Shown here: in pieces, positions 1-8,223 of the stretch
Position numbering within the stretch: position 1 is the stretch's first letter
How the letters are laid out: each line of letters begins with the position of its first letter
Source: Deltaproteobacteria bacterium
GTDB lineage: Bacteria > Desulfobacterota_B > Binatia > UBA9968
Direction: 5' to 3'
DNA length: 25,771 nt
Assembly (NCBI GenBank): GCA_005879255.1
Contig: VBKY01000149.1
Span: 1 to 25,771, forward strand
The notes under the pieces: model-generated
What the model was told of the DNA's origin: nothing
Seen by the model: only the letters and a program-made list of their open reading frames with translations
The model's database searches: none
Position numbers and translations under genes: made by a program

Positions 1-1
1 A

Positions 2-1087
2 CCCAAGGACTTATGGACGGAACGCCTGCCCAAATCTTTGCGCGATCGTGCGCCGCATGTCGAGGACAGAGGCGAGAAGGGCGAATACTGGGTGTGCGAC
101 GGCGAGACCTGGGCGGACTATCGCGGCGAGCGCTGGTTTGCCAGGCCCAATCGAACCCGACTGGCTCTGGATCGAGGCGGAGTCGGCGAACCACACCGCC
201 CAACTACAGCGGAGAAACGGCTCACCGACATGGACCGCGACGGCGTCGAAGCGTCGCTCATGTTTCCGCCGATTATTGCGATGCAAGTGGGCGACACCGA
301 GCTCAGAAACGCTTGCGTACAAGCGTACAACGATTGGGCGGTTGAGTTCGGTCAGTCCGCGCCCAAGCGTTTTTTTCCGGTTGCGATGCTCTCATCCGTC
401 GATGCCGAAGCCGCCAAGGCCGAGGTCATCCGTGTAGCAAAGTTGGGCTTCCGCGAAGCGAACTTCCTGGTCAACGATGTTACTCTCGCCATGAATCAGA
501 AACCGTGGGACGTTTTCTGGGACGCTGCCGAGGACGCCGGCATCGTCGTCTCATATCACGTCGGTGGCAGCACGCAGTCCGGAACCGTTAGAGCCACGAT
601 CGACGCGATGAAACCGGGACAGCGCCCGGGGGTCTTCGATATGGGGCTGAGTAATGGCGCTACTTCATTTTTCAATCCATTTGTAAACATGTTCAACTTC
701 GGAACACTGGAGCGCCATCCGAAGCTGAAGTTCTGTCTCGCCGAATCCGCGATCGGCTGGATTCCGTTCGTCGTGCAAGAGATGGACTACCGCTACCGCA
801 GACAATTCGAGCGGAAGAAATCCGAAGACATCCCGCTCAAAGCGATGCCGAGCGAGATCTTCAAGCGCCAAGTTTGGGCGACCTATCAAACGGACTTAGT
901 CGGATTGCACCTGATCCAGTTCTTCGGTGAAGGCCACATTATGTGGGGATCGGACTACCCGCACCCCGACAGCACCTGGCCGTTCTCCAAGGATATCATC
1001 GACAAGGACTCGGCTCACTTATCGCCCGAGATGAAAAAGCGGGTTATTCACGACAACGCGGCCGCGCTTTACGAAATTCGACCCTGA
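2..1087 (+). CDS. Amidohydrolase (amidohydrolase_2 family), 5' end cut by the window
   Basis: This is a metal-dependent hydrolase or decarboxylase of the amidohydrolase_2 (TIM-barrel, ACMSD-like) family, probably cytosolic and catabolic. The reading frame is open to the left edge. A TTG at 38 could be called as a start, but the upstream in-frame residues (PKDLWTERLP) look like genuine family sequence, so I treat the gene as 5' partial. Visible family signatures are the barrel histidine in SYHVGG near codon 189 of the visible part and the C-terminal MWGSDYPHPDSTWP motif, whose Asp is the usual metal/catalytic residue. The N-terminal HxH-type metal motif would lie upstream and cannot be seen. 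The C-terminus ends normally with the family-typical NAAALYEI segment. Substrate unknown. The family call is firm; the specific reaction is not. Confidence 0.88.
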   Translation, partial: PKDLWTERLPKSLRDRAPHVEDRGEKGEYWVCDGETWADYRGERWFARPNRTRLALDRGGVGEPHRPTTAEKRLTDMDRDGVEASLMFPPIIAMQVGDTELRNACVQAYNDWAVEFGQSAPKRFFPVAMLSSVDAEAAKAEVIRVAKLGFREANFLVNDVTLAMNQKPWDVFWDAAEDAGIVVSYHVGGSTQSGTVRATIDAMKPGQRPGVFDMGLSNGATSFFNPFVNMFNFGTLERHPKLKFCLAESAIGWIPFVVQEMDYRYRRQFERKKSEDIPLKAMPSEIFKRQVWATYQTDLVGLHLIQFFGEGHIMWGSDYPHPDSTWPFSKDIIDKDSAHLSPEMKKRVIHDNAAALYEIRP

Positions 1088-1346
1088 AGGAAAAAATGCT
1101 CGATAGAGAATCCCAACCGACAATTCAAAAGCCCAACCCGCGAACTAAAGCTGAGCGCTTCAGATTCTGATAGCCCACAACAAGGGTTACCGCTACAAAC
1201 GTTCTTGATCAGCGTGAGGCCGAACATCCCATTGACCGGACAGCATGCCATGTTTCTCAGCAGCATTGCCGTCTCTGGTGTGCACGGACACAAAAGTATG
1301 AGAACGCTAGCTTTGCCCCAGTCGTGTAGCGAGGGAAGCTCCTCAA

Positions 1347-2540
1347 GTGTGGCTGGTTGATCGTTTATCCGGTAGCCAAAATGTCAAATGGGCAGAGCGC
1401 ATGCTGCTGGCGGGATGTTTGTCACTTTGCGCTTCAGCAGTGATCTTTGGCAGCCTATTGGTCAGAAATGAGCAACAATATGTCCGATTAGCCGAATCCT
1501 TTCTTAGCGGCAAGCTTTATTTCACATCGATTCCAGCGCATCTGCATGATACGGCGGCCTTCGGTCAGCGACATTACTGGCCATTAGGACCTTTGCCCGC
1601 AGTGCTGCTCATGCCTTTCGTGTCATTTTTTCGGTTGATTGGTGCTGATTTCTATCTGGGCTATGCATCATTGCCGCTCACACTTGCGAGTGGCTGGTTG
1701 TGCTTTCGAATTGCTCAGAAGTGTGGCCGCTCTAACGAAGAATCGGCCTGGCTGACACTTGCGTTTTGCGGTTCCTCCTCCTATCTCAGTGTTGGCGTGA
1801 TTTCGATGAGTTGGCCGTTCGCTCAGATTGTCGCAGTATGTCTCATCTTCCTCGCCATTGATGAATGGCTCACACGGCGACGGTGGTGGTTGTTAGGGTT
1901 TCTTCTCGGACTGACGGCAGCCGCGCGGATTTCCGCTGGATTGAACATCGCGCTTTTTACCGGCGCTGCCTTGTTCTGTGAGAAAAAGGGGCGAGCCAAA
2001 ATAGTGGCCGCGCTGGCCGTGGGATTCACAATTCCTATTTTTTTCTTAGCTGCATATAATTTCATCCGATTTGGCTCAATGTTCGAAACAGGATACAGCT
2101 ATCAGCTACCATCGCCCGGGGACTTCCCCACCATTTCGCTCACAAACGTAATACCGCATTTGCTCATCTTTTTATTCGGCCCACCTACGACATTGGACAA
2201 ATTTCCCTTTTTCGCCGCTAATACTTACGGCATGAGTGTGCTGCTCCTTTCGCCGTGGCTTTTTTTTCTCGGTTCGCTAAAGATGGATCGCTTTAACTAT
2301 CTCGCACTTGCGAATTGTGCAGCGGTGCTGCTGGTGGTGCTGGCGTGGCGTTCGACTGGGCAGCTGCAGGTCGGTTATAGATTCTCCCTCGATTTCTTAC
2401 CCATTATCACCTTCCTGTTGGCCAGGAGCGGCTTCAATGCGAAAAAAATTTCCTGGGGATTCAAAGTACTCACTATTCTCGGGTTCATCTTGACGCTGTA
2501 TTTCCTCGTGAGTTTTATCGATTTATTGCCGCAAGGATGA
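1347..2540 (+). CDS. Polytopic membrane protein, GT-C glycosyltransferase-like
   Basis: This 397-residue, strongly hydrophobic protein has about ten predicted membrane segments. After the first helix comes an extracytoplasmic loop ending in a YWPLGPLPAVLL segment, which resembles the Y-x-P-x-x-P-x-A motif at the start of helix 2-3 in GT-C glycosyltransferases (ArnT/PMT/RgtA-like, lipid-linked sugar donors). I see no clear DD or DE metal pair in the first loop, so activity is uncertain. The GTG start at 1347 has a purine-rich GAGGGAAG at 1331-1338, about 8 bases upstream. An internal ATG at the RMLLAG segment is an alternative start. The gene stands alone, with 259 bases to the preceding gene and a convergent neighbour after it. 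It could instead be a DUF-type integral membrane protein without transferase activity. Confidence 0.6.
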   Translation: MWLVDRLSGSQNVKWAERMLLAGCLSLCASAVIFGSLLVRNEQQYVRLAESFLSGKLYFTSIPAHLHDTAAFGQRHYWPLGPLPAVLLMPFVSFFRLIGADFYLGYASLPLTLASGWLCFRIAQKCGRSNEESAWLTLAFCGSSSYLSVGVISMSWPFAQIVAVCLIFLAIDEWLTRRRWWLLGFLLGLTAAARISAGLNIALFTGAALFCEKKGRAKIVAALAVGFTIPIFFLAAYNFIRFGSMFETGYSYQLPSPGDFPTISLTNVIPHLLIFLFGPPTTLDKFPFFAANTYGMSVLLLSPWLFFLGSLKMDRFNYLALANCAAVLLVVLAWRSTGQLQVGYRFSLDFLPIITFLLARSGFNAKKISWGFKVLTILGFILTLYFLVSFIDLLPQG

Positions 2541-2657
2541 ATACGCCTATGCCGGCTGAACGGTTAGACCCGTCACCAAACCCAAGTTTCAGGCCGTAAG
2601 AAATACACAGACGAAAATTCATGACATCTCCCCCAACCTTAGCATTTTCTGAATCCT

Positions 2658-3737
2658 CTACTTGCCGATACCGAAGATTTCGTTGTAGAGGCTGGTAAAC
2701 TCTTTAAAGTTAGGCCCGACGATCTCCGGCTTTACCACGAGATAACGGTCGACACGGAGCTTGGGAAAGCGCTCTTTCAAGCCGGTCCGCGTCGGCGTCC
2801 GGCCGAACTTTTCGGCAAAAAATTTCATACCCCCATCTGGCGCCAGCGCCCAATCGATCAACAGAGCCGCGGCGTGAGGATGGGAAGAGTTTTTGGTGAG
2901 AAGCAAGTAAGCGGGATTCGACAACACCGGCTCGAAGAGAACTGTTTCTACCGGGGCGCCTTCGTCTTTTAGTTGCAGCGGTCTGTAGCCATAGAGCCAG
3001 GGCGCCATTTGAATTTCGCCCGCGCCGATCAGGTTGGCCTGTTGGGTGTGACCCGAAACCATTCTGGGGTCGAGCTTTGCGAGATTTCTGAAATAACTTA
3101 GAGCCTTTTCTTTGCCCCAGTGAAGCAACAGAGCCCCGAATAAATCCTGATCGGCCGGATCGAGCGAGAAACGTCCTTTCCACTTCGGATTAAGGAGCTC
3201 CTCATAGCTCTTCGGCGCTTCGGGCGGTTTTATATGCTGCGTGTTAAAACCAAGGGCGATGACGAACTGATAGTGCGCGGTCCACAGTCCCTTCTCGTCC
3301 GTGAAGTCCTTTGGAATCCCCTCCCGACTTGGCGAAACATAGGGATCGATCAATCCCATTTGCCCAAGCGTGTGAGTCTCACCGGCCGAGATGTCGATGA
3401 CGTCCGCCAAAGTTTGTCCGGCGCGCGCTTCGGTGGCGAACTTATTGAAAACCCCGGTCGCATTAGCTCGATAGTGCTCGGGAGTGATGAACGGGTATTT
3501 TTTTTGAAACTCGTCGAGCAGCGGCTTCAGCTGATCGACGGCTGTAAAACTATAAATGACAACCTTGCCTTCCTTTTTGGCGCCTTCGATTAATTTTTGC
3601 TCTCGTTCAGCACCTCGTAGTCCATCGTATTTCTTAAGCAGATTGGTATTTTGAGCAAAACCGGATGAATCAGAGAAAAGGACGATCGTCATAGCGAACA
3701 GAAATAGGACGCGGATGACGCTGCTCGTTGTAGTCAT
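2658..3737 (-). CDS. ABC transporter extracellular solute-binding protein (Fe3+/thiamine/2-aminoethylphosphonate-type)
   Basis: This is an exported periplasmic binding protein of the type-2 fold, about 359 residues. The N-terminus is a signal peptide: a short polar start, a hydrophobic run (VLFLFAMTIVLF), and probable cleavage after SSGFAQ. The mature domain begins with an EGAKKEGKVVIYS segment, then DVIDIS, NPKWKGR and an NPAYLLLTK/WALAPDGGMKFFAEKFGR C-terminal region, all typical of the AfuA/FbpA-like family. An ATG at 3749 is possible, but its next codons are the GGAGGA ribosome-binding site of the ATG at 3737, so 3737 is preferred. No permease or ATPase gene is adjacent, so the protein is an orphan here. 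That is common in lineages with many such paralogues. The ligand cannot be predicted from sequence. Confidence 0.88.
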   Translation of the reverse strand: MTTTSSVIRVLFLFAMTIVLFSDSSGFAQNTNLLKKYDGLRGAEREQKLIEGAKKEGKVVIYSFTAVDQLKPLLDEFQKKYPFITPEHYRANATGVFNKFATEARAGQTLADVIDISAGETHTLGQMGLIDPYVSPSREGIPKDFTDEKGLWTAHYQFVIALGFNTQHIKPPEAPKSYEELLNPKWKGRFSLDPADQDLFGALLLHWGKEKALSYFRNLAKLDPRMVSGHTQQANLIGAGEIQMAPWLYGYRPLQLKDEGAPVETVLFEPVLSNPAYLLLTKNSSHPHAAALLIDWALAPDGGMKFFAEKFGRTPTRTGLKERFPKLRVDRYLVVKPEIVGPNFKEFTSLYNEIFGIGK

Positions 3738-3889
3738 AGATCCTCCCATTCATTGATGCTTGACAATAGCGGCTTCGTCATATCAAAAAGTTACAGTCGC
3801 TTGTGGAGCGATCGAAACTCGACAGGTCGTTGAAAGACACCGGCCCGATATGAAAGTCACAGAAGGTCACCTAGGTCAAGGAGCGTTTT

Positions 3890-5293
3890 ATGGCAAAACC
3901 AGAATTTCGTGAAAGCGCGACAGAAGGCTCGCCAACTCGAAGCCTCGCAGAATACATCGCCGGACTCTCGTATAAAGATATCCCGCCGGAGGTGGTCTCG
4001 CACATCAAATTTTCTTTGATCGACTCGCTCGGGTGCGCGCTGTTCGGTTCTACACTCACCTGGGGAAAGATTATCACTGCGTTCACTAAGGAATTGGGTA
4101 AAGGAAAAGGCGCGCTCATCTGGGGAGATGGCGCCGAGGTGCCCAGCACCAGCGCGCCGCTTGCTAATGGCACGTTGATTCATAGTTTCGAAATGGACGA
4201 CCTTCACCGTGTCGGAGTCATTCATCCCGGTTCAGAAGCCATACCGGCTGCGGACGCGCTCGTCCGTCATGTCGTCGACGTTGACGGCAAGCGGTTTCTC
4301 ACTGCGGTTGTCGCGGGCTACGAAATCGGCTGTCGTGTCGGCATGACCGGCGGAGCCGCACAGCTACGCCGCGGATTTCACCCGAGCGCAACGTCCGGCA
4401 CCTTCGCGGCAGGAGCCGCTGCCGCCAAGATGCTCCGATTGAATCCGAATAAGACAGTCCACGCGCTGGGTATTGCCGGCACGCAGGCAGCAGGACTGAT
4501 GGCCGCCCAGCACGCTTCCATGGTGAAGCGCATGCACCCGGGCCGCTCCGCTCAGGCGGGAGTCTACGGCGCGTTACTTGCGGCTAAAGGCTTTACCGGG
4601 ATCGAAGATGTCCTGGAGGCGCCCTACGGCGGTTTTTGCTCGACTTTCATCGATAAACCAAATCTCTCACACCTGACTGACAGATTAGGGGACCGGTTCG
4701 AGACGCTCAACGTCGGTTTTAAGCCCTATCCCTGCTGCGGCAGCAATCATACGTCGATCGATGCGCTGAAGAAAATCCTTCGCGATCACCCGGAGGTCAG
4801 CGCACAGAACGTTGAAAAGATTCGGATCCGAACCACCCGCGCCACTAAGCTCCACGTTGGCTGGCCCTACCAACCCAAAAGTATGACCACCGCGCAAATG
4901 AATCTACTTTTTTGTGTCGCCATTCTGCTCCACGACCGCGACTTTTTCGTCGATCAGGTTACGGAAAAATCGATTCGCCGCAGCGATGTTCTACAAACGA
5001 CCAAAAAAATTGAAGTTCTCGAGGATCCCCAGTTCGATGCTCTAGGCGACGAGGGACGCCACGGAGTAGAATTAGAGGTTCAACTGAGTAATGGCAAAAA
5101 CTACAGTGAGAAAGTCCTCCACGCCAAGGGCAGCGACAAGCATCCGATGACGCGGCAAGAGGTGTTAGACAAATTTCATCTGCTGGCTTCACGCGTGCGC
5201 TCACGCTCTCGAGTTGAGAAGCTGGAAGACACGCTTCTCAATCTCGAAAAACTCGACGACGCGAGAAAAATTGGTAAGCTTCTGACAGCTTGA
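3890..5293 (+). CDS. MmgE/PrpD family protein (first copy)
   Basis: This 467-residue protein covers the full MmgE/PrpD family length. Relatives include 2-methylcitrate dehydratase (PrpD), cis-aconitate decarboxylase and many uncharacterised hydro-lyases. Family features in order are the N-terminal LAEYIAGL...LIDSLGCALFG helix region, the ANGTLIHSFEMDDLH motif around residues 92-106, the GRSAQAGVYGALLAAKGFTG segment in the middle, KPYPCCGSNHTSIDA at the start of the small domain, and KHPMTRQEVLDKF near the C-terminus. The ATG at 3890 follows AAGGAG by 7 bases, a strong start. A methylcitrate cycle is not suggested, because no prpB or prpC is nearby. It is more likely one of the expanded MmgE/PrpD paralogues acting on an unknown acid, perhaps functioning with the divergent solute-binding protein. 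Confidence 0.9.
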   Translation: MAKPEFRESATEGSPTRSLAEYIAGLSYKDIPPEVVSHIKFSLIDSLGCALFGSTLTWGKIITAFTKELGKGKGALIWGDGAEVPSTSAPLANGTLIHSFEMDDLHRVGVIHPGSEAIPAADALVRHVVDVDGKRFLTAVVAGYEIGCRVGMTGGAAQLRRGFHPSATSGTFAAGAAAAKMLRLNPNKTVHALGIAGTQAAGLMAAQHASMVKRMHPGRSAQAGVYGALLAAKGFTGIEDVLEAPYGGFCSTFIDKPNLSHLTDRLGDRFETLNVGFKPYPCCGSNHTSIDALKKILRDHPEVSAQNVEKIRIRTTRATKLHVGWPYQPKSMTTAQMNLLFCVAILLHDRDFFVDQVTEKSIRRSDVLQTTKKIEVLEDPQFDALGDEGRHGVELEVQLSNGKNYSEKVLHAKGSDKHPMTRQEVLDKFHLLASRVRSRSRVEKLEDTLLNLEKLDDARKIGKLLTA

Positions 5294-5447
5294 CTAACAA
5301 TTGTATCGTTGACCCTTCAGCGGCTTGAACGATTCGAACTTTTTCTTTTCTTCGTTCGTCCAATTCTTGCACTTCCAAAGGCAATCAAATCGGCGAGCAG
5401 GATCTACAGCGCTGCGCCGAATTGGCAAAGTTAATCGTTAGGGACGG

Positions 5448-5607
5448 AGAAATTCAGAATTTTCGGTAGTGGTTCATTTTCAATCCGCAATGACTCTTAA
5501 AATCGAGAAAGATTCCTCGCTTTGCTCGGAATGACAACTACATAAGCCATGTGTCATCTCGAACAAAGTGAGAGATCTTTCCCAAACTGAACCACTACTG
5601 AATTTTC
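5448..5607. repeat. Imperfect palindromic intergenic element
   Basis: The gap between 5294 and 5693 has no supportable gene but holds a nested palindrome. The outer arms are GTAGTGGTTCA at 5466-5476 and its exact reverse complement at 5588-5598. They are flanked by AAATTCAG-type sequence on the outside of both. The inner arms (5507-5536 against 5552-5583) pair imperfectly over about 30 bases around a CGCTTTGCTCGGAATGACA core. The spacer is only about 15 bases. Together they could fold into one long hairpin or cruciform. There is no ORF, so this is a non-coding MITE-like or REP-like element. Its outer arm resembles the hairpin at 9190-9227. Confidence 0.7.
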
Positions 5608-5693
5608 ACCCTCTTTGACCTTGACGATTAATCTTTGTAATATTTTTTGTTTGTCTTAATTTTTTGGGAGCTCGACATAGAGGAGAAGTATCG

Positions 5694-6278
5694 ATGGAGC
5701 GTGCGGGCATCGTTTTAATTATCACAGCTTTCTCATGCGCGACGGTTTTTGGGCGTCCGACCTGGGCATTTGCCCCACCATACGGAGTCACGGTCAGAGA
5801 GCTTATCCCTCTGGCTAACTGGCAGAAACAGTTCAAGATTACTGACGGTAGGGACCAGGGAAAACTCGTCCCGCTGACATTTCAGAACGGCACCCGGGAA
5901 GGATGGAGCCTTAACTTCGGCGACTACGCGGGCGTGCACCTGCGGAACGACACAAGCGGGGCATTGATGATGGAGCGACTCGACTTGTTCAAAAGCCGCA
6001 GCTTTATCATTTATGAACCGGCCCTGCCGATTTTCGCGCGCGACATAGGTTCCGACGTCTCCATTCTTCGCCAGGCAAATTTCAAAATGTACGATCGTGA
6101 CACTGGCAAACTCAAGCGAACTGGCCACGCGAGTCACCTGGTAAAACGGATCTCACGTTCGCAATTCGAAACGCCCGCCGGTCTCATCGACGGTTACTAT
6201 ATCGAGATCGAACATCGGATGGACATGCAGTTCGCTCAACTGCACATGTCGCTAGGCCCTCGGCTGTCGCTTGGATGA
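5694..6278 (+). CDS. Small secreted protein of unknown function
   Basis: I do not recognise this protein. It has 194 residues and begins at the ATG at 5694, which follows a strong GAGGAGAAG at 5680-5688; an upstream TTG at 5664 in the same frame is less likely. The N-terminus is a plausible signal peptide (MERAGIVLIITAFSCATVFG, then TWAFA|PPYG), so the product is probably periplasmic. The mature part is soluble-looking, with alternating hydrophobic residues suggestive of a beta-rich domain. It contains no cysteine pair, lipobox or known catalytic motif that I can see. It lies between two MmgE/PrpD genes on the same strand, 170 bases before the most likely start of the second. A role linked to them is only a positional guess. 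Confidence 0.65.
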   Translation: MERAGIVLIITAFSCATVFGRPTWAFAPPYGVTVRELIPLANWQKQFKITDGRDQGKLVPLTFQNGTREGWSLNFGDYAGVHLRNDTSGALMMERLDLFKSRSFIIYEPALPIFARDIGSDVSILRQANFKMYDRDTGKLKRTGHASHLVKRISRSQFETPAGLIDGYYIEIEHRMDMQFAQLHMSLGPRLSLG

Positions 6279-6448
6279 GGGCCCGGTTTACGGCACCGGC
6301 CGGTATACGCTCAGAAAGCTTGGGCTCTTCAGCGAAACCAAAACCGCCGCAGCCGCACTGGCGATTAGATGATGTTAAGCTTTCCACCAAGTCACCAAGC
6401 CAGGCTTTGTTGTACTCCCGGGCCAACTTATTTCCCAAGCGTTTTCTC

Positions 6449-7825
6449 ATGACTAGGCAACCGGCGTCGCAAATTTCGCCGGTGATGAGCCGGCTAAGCG
6501 CTTACATCGCAGCCGCGCTGCGCAGGCCGCTCCCTGCCGCCGTGATCGAAAAGACCCGACACCACATTCTCGACACGATCGCCGCCATGGTCTCTGGATC
6601 GCGTCTCGCTCCCGGAATCAAAGCGATCGCCTACGTGAAAACACTCGGCGGCGCCAAAGAAGCCTGCGTTATTGGCAGCAATATTTTTACGACCGCCGTG
6701 AACGCCGCATTGGCCAACGGCATGCTCGCTCACGCCGACGAAACCGACGACTCGCACGCGCCGTCGCTGACTCATCCAGGTTGTGGCATCGTGCCTGCTG
6801 CGCTCGCCATGGCGGAGCGAGAACGGCGCGATGGCGCGGCGCTACTTCGGGCCGTCGCGCTCGGTTACGACGTTGGCTGTCGGTTGACACAATCTCTCGA
6901 CGCCTATCAGTTTCGCGAGGACGGCCATTCGACGCATAGCTTCGGGCCGATGTTCGGGGCCGCTGCCGCCGCCGGGGCGCTGGCGGGCCTGCGGCAGCGT
7001 CAGGTTCGCCATTTACTCTCATTCACCGCCCAACAAGCGTCGGGTATCTCGTGCTGGATGCGTGACGGGGAACACGTTGAAAAGGCTTTCGACTTCGGCG
7101 GCATGCCGGCAAGAAACGGCGTCGCGGCGGCAACGATGGTCGCCAATGGATTCACGGGCGTCGACGACGTGTTCGCGGGCGAGCGCAATTTTTTCGTGGC
7201 CTACGGCCGCAAGCCGGATCCCGCAGTGCTGGTTCGCGGACTCGGCGTTACGTATGAAATCATGAATACCAATATCAAGCGCTGGTCGGTGGGCTCACCG
7301 ATCCAAGCGCCCCTCGATTCGCTGTACCACCTCATCCGCGAGCACGGCATCAAAGCGCAAGAAGTCGAGAAAGTCGTAGTGCGAGTGGCGCGCCAGGGCG
7401 CCAACACCGTCGACAACCGCGATATGCCCGATATCTGCCTACAGCATATGTGCGCTATCATGTTGATCGACGGCAACGTCACCTTCGCATCCTCGCACGA
7501 CGTAAGGCGCATGCGCGACCGTCGAGTATTGGCGCTGCGCAGTCGTATCGAACTTCGCGCCGACGATGCACTGTCCGCCGCCATGCCGAGCCGCCAAGGA
7601 ATCGTCGAGATCAGCCTGCGCGACGGGCGCGAGCTCCGGCATCACACCAAGGCCGTGCGCGGCACCGCCGAGAACCCAATGACGCGAGCCGAGGTGGACG
7701 AAAAGAGCTACGATCTGATGGCTCCGGTGATCGGCAGGGCGCGCGCCCGCAAGCTCTGCGACGCTGTGTGGCAGTTGGAGAAGGTTCGCGATGTTCGCGG
7801 CTTGCGTCCGCTGCTCGGCGCCTGA
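6449..7825 (+). CDS. MmgE/PrpD family protein (second copy)
   Basis: This is a second, divergent MmgE/PrpD protein of about 458 residues. Family landmarks are RLSAYIAAALRRPLP near the N-terminus, HHILDTIAAMVSG, the ANGMLAHADETDDSH motif (equivalent to ANGTLIHSFEMDDLH in the first copy), GMPARNGVAAATMVANGFTG, IKRWSVGSPIQAPLDSL, and ENPMTRAEVDEKSYDLM near the end. The frame is open back to 6275, but the extra 58 residues are proline/serine-rich and unlike the family. The ATG at 6449 gives a normal N-terminus, and an ATG at 6485 is also possible. No strong ribosome-binding site marks either. The sequence is only distantly similar to the first copy, so it is not a recent duplicate and probably has a different substrate. 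It may be co-transcribed with the secreted protein upstream. Confidence 0.87.
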   Translation: MTRQPASQISPVMSRLSAYIAAALRRPLPAAVIEKTRHHILDTIAAMVSGSRLAPGIKAIAYVKTLGGAKEACVIGSNIFTTAVNAALANGMLAHADETDDSHAPSLTHPGCGIVPAALAMAERERRDGAALLRAVALGYDVGCRLTQSLDAYQFREDGHSTHSFGPMFGAAAAAGALAGLRQRQVRHLLSFTAQQASGISCWMRDGEHVEKAFDFGGMPARNGVAAATMVANGFTGVDDVFAGERNFFVAYGRKPDPAVLVRGLGVTYEIMNTNIKRWSVGSPIQAPLDSLYHLIREHGIKAQEVEKVVVRVARQGANTVDNRDMPDICLQHMCAIMLIDGNVTFASSHDVRRMRDRRVLALRSRIELRADDALSAAMPSRQGIVEISLRDGRELRHHTKAVRGTAENPMTRAEVDEKSYDLMAPVIGRARARKLCDAVWQLEKVRDVRGLRPLLGA

Positions 7826-8223
7826 TGCGGGAACTTTAGACAAGAGTATTCCTGCCTTCAAGCCAGTACGACTGGTTCGATACTCTCCGTTCAGTCCGCG
7901 AGAGACAAAAAAATGATCGACTCTATCGACATTTCGGGAATTCCGAAAGTGAGACGTCGATTGATGTTCACGCACGCCAAAACCAACCACAATCCATCCC
8001 GTGATCATTTGAATTCGGCACCTTGACATTACCTTCGTCGGTGACATCATTTTTGACGGGGAGAAATTAGACCGATGATGAACTGGACATCTCCTCCGCC
8101 GGGTAGATCGAAGTAGCAAACTTGGGTTAGCCATACGCAAACTTACTTTTCAGCCTGATCCTCATCTTACTTCCGTAAGGTTTTGCGTCTTTCTTCTACT
8201 AAAACGAATGAAAGGAGAGGCCA
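7826..8223 (+). other. Gene-free stretch with small inverted repeats
   Basis: No gene is supported here. A minus-strand reading frame crossing from the upstream gene has no family-like sequence and looks like a shadow. A nested inverted repeat lies at about 7843-7885: GAGTAT pairs with ATACTC on the outside, and CCAGT ACG ACTGG pairs on the inside. A second short one, TTTCGG GAATT CCGAAA, lies near 7934-7950. Neither is followed by a T-tract, so they are not convincing terminators. Confidence 0.4.
8023..8050 (+). promoter_or_regulatory. Candidate sigma-70 promoter for the repeat protein gene
   Basis: A perfect TTGACA (8023-8028) is followed after 16 bases by CATCAT (8045-8050), a 4/6 match to the -10 consensus. 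It would leave a long leader of about 165 bases before the ATG at 8224. The -35 match is good, but the -10 is weak. Confidence 0.3.

Noticed and set aside
1069..1293. Minus-strand ORF of 74 codons with many cysteines, in the gap after the amidohydrolase
   Set aside because: It overlaps the amidohydrolase end, has no recognisable domain, and its only start lacks a clear ribosome-binding site. A degraded element fragment cannot be excluded, but there is no positive evidence.
6275..6448. In-frame 58-codon N-terminal extension of the second MmgE/PrpD protein
   Set aside because: Its composition is unlike the family, it overlaps the stop of the preceding gene, and the ATG at 6449 gives a normal N-terminus.
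7439..8140. Minus-strand ORF of 233 codons
   Set aside because: More than half is antisense to the second MmgE/PrpD gene in a GC-rich frame. The rest has no family-like sequence and no good start.
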